DNA from: UBA1774 sp045628925
GTDB lineage: Bacteria > Bacillota > Clostridia > Oscillospirales > Oscillospiraceae
DNA: 64,000 bases
Assembly (NCBI GenBank): GCA_045628925.1
Contig: JAZQQF010000197.1
Location: 1-64,000 of the forward strand
Direction: 5' to 3'
This document shows positions 58,455 to 64,000 of the stretch, in pieces (the stretch's first letter is position 1; each line of letters starts with the position of its first letter). Below the pieces are notes generated by a model. The model was not told the DNA's origin. It did no database searches and saw only the letters and a program-made list of their open reading frames with translations. The position numbers and the translations under genes were made by a program.

Positions 58455-59402
58455 ATGAGCATCGAAGGTCTTGTGATAACCATTGTACTATCGGCACTCG
58501 TTCTGCTTTTTCTCGCACCGACGATCCTCCTTTCCTACGTTCTGTACCGGATCATCCTTGTCAGGACCGGTCCGGGAAAGTGGAGCAGGGAATGCAGTAT
58601 GCCGGACGACGCGGAAAGCAGACAGATGTTCGATATCGGGCTCGAATGGGCGCAGAAACATTCCGAATGCAGATCCGGTGTGTCGATCAGCAATGATGGG
58701 TTCCGTCTGGAAGGGGAGTACTTCGATTTCGGTTTCGAGAAAGCGGTCATCATCATTCCGGGCAGAACGGAGTCCTGCCTGTATTCCTATTATTTCGCGG
58801 AACCGTTTCTGACCGAGGGCTATAATGTGCTCGTGATCGACAACCGCTCGCATGGACTGTCGGAGGGGCGGCGCAGCTCGCTGGGCTTTAAGGAGTACCG
58901 GGATATCCTCGCATGGGGCAGGTTCCTGCACAGCGAGAAAGGCGTAACGTCCGTTGTCCTGCATGGGATCTGCATCGGCGCTTCCACCGCGCTCTTTGCG
59001 CTGACCTCCGCGGACTGCCCGTCTTATTTTCGCGGCATGATCGCTGAGGGAATGTATACGACCTTTGCCGAATCCTTCAAAAATCATATGATCGTGGACA
59101 AAAGACCGATCTTCCCGTTTTTCATGGCGACAATGCTTCAGATCAGACTGCTGTCCGGGGCGAACGTTGTATCCGATGGGCCGATCAAACGGATCGATCA
59201 GCTGCAGAAGCCGATCCTGTTTTTGCACAGCCGGGAGGATCTGTTCTCCCTTCCGGAGAAGGCGCAGATCCTGTTCGACAAATGTACATCCCGAAAAACA
59301 CTGGTCTGGTTTGACAAAGGTGCGCATTCGCGCATCCGCATCAACAATACGGAAGCATATGACAATGCGATCTCCTGTTTCCTTCGCAGCGATATCCATT
59401 AA
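58455..59402 (+). CDS. Membrane-anchored alpha/beta hydrolase 2 with Cys nucleophile elbow
   Basis: 315 residues. N-terminal transmembrane helix (about 5-30), then an alpha/beta hydrolase fold with DNRSHGLSEGRRSSLGF and an elbow reading HGICIGAS, so residue 173 is Cys (codon TGC) where the first hydrolase of the operon has Ser. Asp lies in HSREDLF and His in GAHSRI. The Cys elbow recalls dienelactone hydrolase and suggests acyl transfer or thioester chemistry, or loss of activity. AAAGGTAG precedes ATG 58455, which is 11 bases after the FakA-like gene. Confidence 0.8.
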   Translation: MSIEGLVITIVLSALVLLFLAPTILLSYVLYRIILVRTGPGKWSRECSMPDDAESRQMFDIGLEWAQKHSECRSGVSISNDGFRLEGEYFDFGFEKAVIIIPGRTESCLYSYYFAEPFLTEGYNVLVIDNRSHGLSEGRRSSLGFKEYRDILAWGRFLHSEKGVTSVVLHGICIGASTALFALTSADCPSYFRGMIAEGMYTTFAESFKNHMIVDKRPIFPFFMATMLQIRLLSGANVVSDGPIKRIDQLQKPILFLHSREDLFSLPEKAQILFDKCTSRKTLVWFDKGAHSRIRINNTEAYDNAISCFLRSDIH

Positions 59403-59428
59403 ACCGGTTCAGAAAGGAGGCGCAGTCT

Positions 59429-59674
59429 ATGGAACCGAATCTTCAAAATGAGTATAAACCGTTGAGTCCATGGGCATATTGGGGGCTTTCGATCCTTTAC
59501 ACGATCCCGATCGTCGGGTTTATTTTCATGATCGTTTTTTCGATCAGCAAAGCGAACATCAATCGCAGAAACTTTACACGATCTTATTGGTGCTGGTATA
59601 TTCTAGTCGGAATCGCGGTGCTCATCCTGGCAGTGACCGGCGTTCTGGGAGACCTCATATACTATATGTTCTAA
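59429..59674 (+). CDS. Small two-helix membrane protein
   Basis: 81 residues with two hydrophobic helices (about 18-40 and 55-78) and a short cytoplasmic Asn/Arg-rich loop between them (SKANINRRNFTRSYW). It begins 26 bases after hydrolase 2 with AAAGGAGG upstream, so it may be the last gene of the operon. The pattern resembles small DUF4234-type proteins, but assignment is uncertain. Function unknown. Confidence 0.65.
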   Translation: MEPNLQNEYKPLSPWAYWGLSILYTIPIVGFIFMIVFSISKANINRRNFTRSYWCWYILVGIAVLILAVTGVLGDLIYYMF

Positions 59675-59695
59675 TGTGTTGTGGGAGGAGACATT

Positions 59696-60073
59696 ATGTT
59701 CTGCAAAAACTGTGGAAGCAATGTGGCAGATGGAACGAAATACTGCCCGAGCTGCGGCACTGCGATGACGGCAGGCCCGTCTCAATATCAGTTCAGCCCC
59801 GCTCCGGCGCCGCAAGCCGCTGCCGGAAACCCGGTCCCCGTGCTTGTGTGGGGTATTATCGGACTGGCTTTCGCCTGCACGTTCTATCTCAGCATTCTCG
59901 GCATCATTTTTTCGGCCGTTGGCAAGAAGAAAGCAAGGGAATACACGGCCGTGTACGGAACGGCATCTAATCAGGCGCGCATCGGAGGGAAACTTGCGAA
60001 CGCAGGCATGATCGTCGGCATTATTCTCGCGATTCTGAGCCTGTTCGTTCTGGTCGTTTTGCTGGCAAGCTGA
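59696..60073 (+). CDS. Zinc-ribbon membrane protein, DUF4190-like
   Basis: 125 residues. N-terminal zinc ribbon (MFCKNCG and YCPSCG), a Pro/Ala linker, then two transmembrane helices (about 55-78 and 100-125) joined by KKKAREYTAVYGTASNQARIGGKLANAG, the usual DUF4190-type loop. GGAGGAG precedes ATG 59696. It lies 21 bases after the small membrane protein gene and is followed by a terminator, which may mark the operon end. Function unknown. Confidence 0.78.
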   Translation: MFCKNCGSNVADGTKYCPSCGTAMTAGPSQYQFSPAPAPQAAAGNPVPVLVWGIIGLAFACTFYLSILGIIFSAVGKKKAREYTAVYGTASNQARIGGKLANAGMIVGIILAILSLFVLVVLLAS

Positions 60074-60117
60074 TCGGCAGCAGCCGGTCGATCGAATCTG
60101 ATTCGGTTTGAGAATGA

Positions 60118-60153
60118 AGTCAGGGAGAGCAATGCGCTTTCCCTGACTTTCTC
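60118..60153 (+). terminator. Terminator after the zinc-ribbon membrane protein gene
   Basis: Stem AGTCAGGGA / TCCCTGACT extended by AGC/GCT pairing, followed by TTCTCC. Probably the end of the acyl-lipid transcript. Confidence 0.6.
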
Positions 60154-60202
60154 CGTAATGTTTATTTCTGCACTTTTTGGAAAGAATCGGAAGGTGGGCA
60201 AT

Positions 60203-61279
60203 ATGACGCACAAGAACAGAAAACAATCACGCGCTTTGACAGCAAAAAGGGTGTTTTGTATCGTATTGGCGGTTATGGTCGCACTGTCCCTTCTTTCGAT
60301 GATGGCGTCGGTGATCGTGTTCCGAGCCGTTTTTCAGCGCAGAGACGGGGGACCGTATGAACTGAAAATGGCATATTCCGACAGCGACGCGGCAAAGCAT
60401 CCCCGACAGAGCGTCGAATTCCGCTCCGGGGATCGTACGCTCAGAGGCAATATCTACGGAATGGATAACCATTCCGGGATCATTATTCTGGTCAACGGGT
60501 TTCACGCAACGACGGACAACCACCTGGCGGAAGCGTTCTTCTTCGCGGATGCGGGATGGACCGTGTTCACGTTTGACGGGACCGGCACGGGGAGAAGCGA
60601 CGGAACGAGCGTGATCGGACTGGAGCAATCGGGAAAAGACGTGCGGGCAGCGATCGATTATATTTCGGGCGATGCGCAATTATCGGACAGGCCGATCTTC
60701 CTGTACGGACACAGCGCCGGGGGATACGCCGTCTCGACCCTGTGCGACGACGACAGAGTCCGCGCAACGGTATGTATTTCCGGTTTCAATTCTCCCTGCG
60801 AGATCATGGAACACTTCAGCAGGAAGTATGTCGGCTTTTTGGCTGAAGTGAGCTATCCCTTCCTGCTTGCTTACGACAAGCTGCTGTTCGGGGCGTCCGG
60901 GAACGTATCGGCCCGGGAGCATATCCTCAGCGCCGACCGGCCGGTCCTGATCGTTCAGGGAACGGATGACGAGATCGTGCCGCTGGAACTCAGCATCTAT
61001 ACTGCCTGCAGATCGGACCGCAGCAGCAACATTGAGCTTGCGCTGATCAGCGACGAGTATCGGAACCGGCATTCGACGATCTGGCTCACGGCGGATGCGG
61101 CCAAAGAGCTTGCACAGCTTCAGAGCCATGTGGAAAGCATCGAAACGGACGGCATTTCCGAAGAAGAGGAAGAACAGCTGGCAGAGAACGCTGCGCTGTC
61201 AGATGAGATATTCAGACGGGTCGATACCGAATTTCTGGAATATGTTTCCGCATTTTTCACGCGGGCGCTGACTCGCTGA
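60203..61279 (+). CDS. Membrane-anchored alpha/beta hydrolase 3
   Basis: 358 residues. Basic N terminus and one transmembrane helix (about 17-40), then a serine hydrolase domain with DGTGTGRSDG, elbow GHSAGG with S171, and GTDDEIVP carrying the Asp. The C-terminal 60 residues are acidic and helical. It differs from hydrolases 1 and 2 in the elbow and the tail. GAAGGTGGG precedes ATG 60203. It lies beyond a terminator, so it may be transcribed separately, although no clear promoter is visible. Confidence 0.82.
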   Translation: MTHKNRKQSRALTAKRVFCIVLAVMVALSLLSMMASVIVFRAVFQRRDGGPYELKMAYSDSDAAKHPRQSVEFRSGDRTLRGNIYGMDNHSGIIILVNGFHATTDNHLAEAFFFADAGWTVFTFDGTGTGRSDGTSVIGLEQSGKDVRAAIDYISGDAQLSDRPIFLYGHSAGGYAVSTLCDDDRVRATVCISGFNSPCEIMEHFSRKYVGFLAEVSYPFLLAYDKLLFGASGNVSAREHILSADRPVLIVQGTDDEIVPLELSIYTACRSDRSSNIELALISDEYRNRHSTIWLTADAAKELAQLQSHVESIETDGISEEEEEQLAENAALSDEIFRRVDTEFLEYVSAFFTRALTR

Positions 61280-61311
61280 TGCACGGGAAACCGCACGCGG
61301 AAAAGCATGGA

Positions 61312-61351
61312 AAGACCCGGAATACCTGAAAAAACAGGTGCTCCGGGTCTT
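61312..61351 (+). terminator. Terminator of hydrolase 3
   Basis: Stem AAGACCCGGA / TCCGGGTCTT with an inner ACCTG/CAGGT stem. The T-run is short. Confidence 0.6.
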
Positions 61352-61361
61352 GCGTTCCGAG

Positions 61362-61398
61362 AGAAGAGGCGGGGGCGGGAAAAGCCCCTGCCTCTTCT
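61362..61398. repeat. Long inverted repeat of unknown role
   Basis: AGAAGAGGC and GGGGC pair with GCCCC and GCCTCTTCT around a seven-base loop, about 14 base pairs. No T-run follows on either strand, so it is not a standard terminator. Confidence 0.5.
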
Positions 61399-61532
61399 AT
61401 ATCTGTCGCTGCCGCTGACAGGAAAAACTTCCGGTAACCTTTTCCGGAAATGCGCCGTATTTACGACAGACCGGTATCAGCGGGAAATCCGTATTGCATA
61501 ACAGAGCCTGTAAACGAATTTGCGCATAAAGA

Positions 61533-61562
61533 TTGACATTACCCCCGCGTTTCATGTATACT
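61533..61562 (+). promoter_or_regulatory. Promoter of the 627-residue protein gene
   Basis: TTGACA (61533-61538), 18-base spacer, TATACT (61557-61562). The transcript would start about 140 bases before the ATG. Confidence 0.7.
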
Positions 61563-61711
61563 TACCTGATACTGGCAATTCGGTGATCTGCCCTTCGTTC
61601 TGAGGCTCGCTTTTCCGAAGGATAAACAGCTCTGTCAGTGCTTTTTCGATCATTTTCTGACCGGACACGTGTTTCGAGTACGGTCAGGTCATACAGGAGG
61701 AGAACAGAAAA

Positions 61712-63595
61712 ATGCCCAAACCCCCAGAAGAACTGGAAGCGGATCTGAAAACGCTGCACAGCCAGTATAAAGATCTGGACGACCATCTGAAGCGGATCCA
61801 CAAATACTATGATTTTGCTCAGAAAAACTCGAGTCAGTTCACGTATCAGCAGAAAGCGGCTTTTCAGGCCAAAGCATCCGCCGAGGCGGCGGCGATCCTG
61901 AAGCAATACGGAAACGAGTTTTCCGATTCGCTGGAACGGTTTTTCGCCGGTCCCGAAGCAGACGATGATGAAAGCGTTCAGAAGTGGATCACCCAGAACT
62001 ATGTCGCCGCAAGACTGTTTACCAGTTCGGAATTTCTGAGTGCCTGTCCCTTCCTGGAAACTGATCGGGTCGAACGTCAGATGCACGGCGCGGCGCGAAT
62101 GGTCAGACTGTACTTTGAAAAGCACAGACCGGACCTGATCTGCTGGGGGAACAACACGCCCGAAGAGATCAGCGATACCGACTATCGGAAATGGATGCCG
62201 GACAACCGCAAAGACCTGCAGACGGATTATGAGACGTTCCGTGAAGCCGATGCCGAGCCGTTTAACGTACTGAGAGCCAGATTGAGCGAGTATGCGCCCG
62301 CTGTGGCCGCCAATGCCCCGTCCGCCCCGGCGGCGACCGTTTCGGAGCAGGCTGCGGCGAAACCCGCGAAGCGGGATCCTTACAGAGAGGACAAGGCCCG
62401 GCTGGATGCTTTCGCAGCAAAACTGGAAAAGGCCCAGACGACCTTCGGCAACTCTGACCAATACAAGCAGATCTTCAACACGATCAAGCTGCTGAACAGG
62501 ACGGAGTATCCGCAGCTTCCCGGTTACCCGAAGCAGAATGAGATGAGCCCGGAAAAGAACCACGCGATGAAGCTGTTTGCGATCAGGAACATGATCAACG
62601 CCTATCTGACCCATAAGGGGAAAGACGGCGTAAAGCCGAACGTATATTCCAAGCTGGCTGCGGTGGAAGAGCTGAATCAGTTCGTCTGCTCCAGAATTCA
62701 GGAGCTGGATCTCGAGCCTTTCGATTTCGGCAAAGGGCACTTCGACCGTGCCGACGCTCCCGTCACCTATCTGGATGAAGCACTGAAGCAGCCGAAGCAT
62801 GAATTCCTGGATTATTCGGAGGAGGAAGTCCGGAGCAGGTTCCCCGGAACGGACAAAGACCCCGCGATCGCGGAGAAGCGGAGCGAATACCGGAACGCGA
62901 TGGACTGCATGGGGCGCATCATCCTGAACGCAGAGCAGAACGGCCGAAGCGAAGCACGGATCGGTGACCTGAAAAATATGCATCAGGCATTCCGGAATGC
63001 CCCGGGCGCGAATTCCGGCCCGGCAGCCCCCGAAAACAGCAGGCTGGCACAAAACGCACTGAAGGCCATGCAGAAAAGGGATCAGATGCTGGTCATCCAT
63101 AACAAGCAGATCGTTGAAGCGACCGAAAGGATCGAGCCGGAATATCGGTACTCGAAACAGGACGCGACGTATTATCGGTTCGTCAGAAATTACGTGTCGC
63201 TTTCCGGAGACGATAAGCATTATTACGACGACTGGCTGAAAACGGGGCACAAAGCTATCATGAGAGCAAATGACATGGAATTGACTAACCGCGGGGATCA
63301 CTTTACCTTAGATAACTTCTTCAGCGCGTGCAGATTTGCTGCAGAGCATTACATCGCGGCACATATGGATGACTTTACCAAGCTGGCAGATAAGAAACTG
63401 ACGGACAGTCAGCTGATCGACCAGTGGCCGGAGCTGAGCGTGAAGCTCGGCTGCTTCAAGGGCGCATTCAGTAAAGAGTATGACACGAAACCGGAAATCC
63501 GGAAGATCATTGACAGGTATGACCAGATGGAAGCGCGAATGAATGAGCTCGCCGCGCCTGCGCGCAAAAAGGAAAGCTCTCAGCGCAGCCTGTGA
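61712..63595 (+). CDS. Helical cytoplasmic protein related to the 1349-residue protein
   Basis: 627 residues without signal peptide or membrane segments, mostly helical and strongly charged. A middle segment (about 228-330: LDAFAAKLEKAQTTFGNSDQ..., then MINAYLTHKGKD) matches in pattern a segment of the giant protein at 36124-40173 (LKSLEADLQRAGTVFGPSDK..., then ASYIADKAGQ). An Ala/Pro linker (about 195-222) separates the N-terminal part, and a second segment near residue 500 opens KHYYDDWLKTGHKAIMRAND. AGGAGG precedes the ATG. It has its own promoter and terminator. Function unknown. Confidence 0.8.
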   Translation: MPKPPEELEADLKTLHSQYKDLDDHLKRIHKYYDFAQKNSSQFTYQQKAAFQAKASAEAAAILKQYGNEFSDSLERFFAGPEADDDESVQKWITQNYVAARLFTSSEFLSACPFLETDRVERQMHGAARMVRLYFEKHRPDLICWGNNTPEEISDTDYRKWMPDNRKDLQTDYETFREADAEPFNVLRARLSEYAPAVAANAPSAPAATVSEQAAAKPAKRDPYREDKARLDAFAAKLEKAQTTFGNSDQYKQIFNTIKLLNRTEYPQLPGYPKQNEMSPEKNHAMKLFAIRNMINAYLTHKGKDGVKPNVYSKLAAVEELNQFVCSRIQELDLEPFDFGKGHFDRADAPVTYLDEALKQPKHEFLDYSEEEVRSRFPGTDKDPAIAEKRSEYRNAMDCMGRIILNAEQNGRSEARIGDLKNMHQAFRNAPGANSGPAAPENSRLAQNALKAMQKRDQMLVIHNKQIVEATERIEPEYRYSKQDATYYRFVRNYVSLSGDDKHYYDDWLKTGHKAIMRANDMELTNRGDHFTLDNFFSACRFAAEHYIAAHMDDFTKLADKKLTDSQLIDQWPELSVKLGCFKGAFSKEYDTKPEIRKIIDRYDQMEARMNELAAPARKKESSQRSL

Positions 63596-63652
63596 TATTC
63601 AGCCCACCGTATTTCAAAGCGCGAAACGCCTTCGCGGAAACCGCTCTAATAG

Positions 63653-63692
63653 TCAAAAGGGCACCGACTGACAACAGCCGGTGCCTTTTGCA
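63653..63692. terminator. Bidirectional terminator
   Basis: Stem GGCACCG / CGGTGCC extended outward by AAAA/TTTT pairing. A short T-run follows on both strands. Confidence 0.75.
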
Positions 63693-63734
63693 TTGGTGCA
63701 TTGAGAACGGAGAAGCCCCGCGGCCGTTGATCGA

Positions 63735-63986
63735 TCATTCGATCACTTCCCCGTGAATATGTACCCGGCATTCATCCGGACACATCGCGTCAAAGCACTT
63801 TGCCCGCACGGTTCCGTGATCAAGCGCTGCTCCGTTTTTTAAAGCATATACGGATGGATAGATCGCATTCCATAATTCATGGCAAATCGGCGGACAAAGG
63901 TCGTCAACGATAAAGGTGTCTCCCGTTTTCAGATAACCGCCTCTGCATCTGCTTTCGGTTACCGTTAATCTGACTTTATGCATCAT
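63735..63986 (-). CDS. TIGR04076 family protein
   Basis: 83 residues of a small family of unknown function, recognised by the opening HKVRLTVTES, the GDTFIVDD strand, CPPICHELWNAIYPSVYAL in the middle and the Cys-rich end KCFDAMCPDECRVHI. The Cys residues could bind a metal. ATG 63986 or ATG 63983 may be used; AGAGGT lies upstream of both. The window ends 14 bases beyond, so no promoter can be judged. Confidence 0.75.
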   Translation of the reverse strand: MMHKVRLTVTESRCRGGYLKTGDTFIVDDLCPPICHELWNAIYPSVYALKNGAALDHGTVRAKCFDAMCPDECRVHIHGEVIE

Positions 63987-64000
63987 TTTTACCTCTATGA

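Larger units (their letters stand above)
61280..61711. other. Intergenic region with hairpins, promoter and leader
   Basis: 432 bases without a gene. In order: terminator hairpin (61312-61351), a separate long GC-rich hairpin (61362-61398), a small TTCCGG/CCGGAA hairpin, then the promoter (61533-61562) and a 150-base leader with a CTGACCG/CGGTCAG stem near 61655-61690. No tRNA recognised. Confidence 0.6.

Noticed and set aside
1..64000. CRISPR array, tRNA, rRNA, integrase, transposase or phage genes
   Set aside because: No regularly spaced repeats, cloverleaf-like sequences or recombinase motifs were found by reading; a tRNA scan was not run.

Overview
The window reads as chromosomal DNA from a Gram-positive, spore-lineage anaerobe of the Clostridia, most like a high-GC gut member of the Oscillospirales. 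This is inferred from gene content, not from a search. The signs are strong AGGAGG-type ribosome binding sites, frequent TTG and GTG starts, TTGACA-N17-TATAAT promoters, sporulation-lineage membrane proteins (SpoVB-like, YtvI-like), a Gls24/DAK2 pair, an rplU-rpmA-obg operon, and a phenylacetate-CoA ligase paired with a tandem ACT protein. I saw no rRNA, tRNA, CRISPR array, integrase or transposase.

Layout. 0.1-4.6 kb: ligase/ACT operon with a possible aromatic-rich leader peptide, a zinc-ribbon protein and a lipoprotein. 4.7-8.1 kb (minus): XRE regulator, lepA and a GtrB-like glycosyltransferase. 8.3-13.8 kb (plus): Gls24-DAK2, then SpoVB-like flippase, rqcP and a MATE transporter. 13.8-21.1 kb: small minus-strand exported proteins, a nucleoside phosphorylase, then rplU-rpmA-obg, YtvI, mntP and a DUF5685-type protein. 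21.2-23.9 kb: two tandem paralogous secreted proteins with copper-amine-oxidase-like domains and YD-like repeats. 24-34.9 kb: metabolic genes (FAD enzyme, thioesterase, azlCD, PHP phosphatase, UroD-like protein, GH51 arabinofuranosidase, transglutaminase-like protein, C69 dipeptidase, bicupin). 35-36 kb: remnant of a hybrid histidine kinase. 36.1-47.2 kb: accessory zone with a 1349-residue internally duplicated protein of unknown family, a 950-residue secreted multidomain protein, an ADP-ribosylglycohydrolase with a large unknown N-terminal half, a zinc-ribbon protein and a flavin reductase.

The most unusual region is 47.4-59.4 kb. One consensus promoter precedes a tightly packed, mostly start/stop-overlapping operon: an acyl-AMP ligase fused to a carrier protein, two PlsC-like acyltransferases, a second AMP ligase, a free acyl carrier protein, an LRAT-type papain-fold lipid acyltransferase fused to an Sfp-type phosphopantetheinyl transferase, an alpha/beta hydrolase, a DegV/FakB fatty-acid-binding protein, a GPH-type transporter, a FakA-like DAK2 kinase and a second hydrolase with Cys in place of Ser at the nucleophile elbow. 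There is no ketosynthase, so the operon should activate and move preformed acyl chains rather than build them. The parts resemble a dispersed version of the LplT-Aas lysophospholipid reacylation pathway with LRAT and fatty-acid-kinase parts added. I propose it as a candidate new lipid remodelling or acyl-lipid assembly system. Small membrane and zinc-ribbon proteins, a third hydrolase and a 627-residue protein sharing a module with the 1349-residue protein lie downstream. The window ends with a TIGR04076-like protein on the minus strand.
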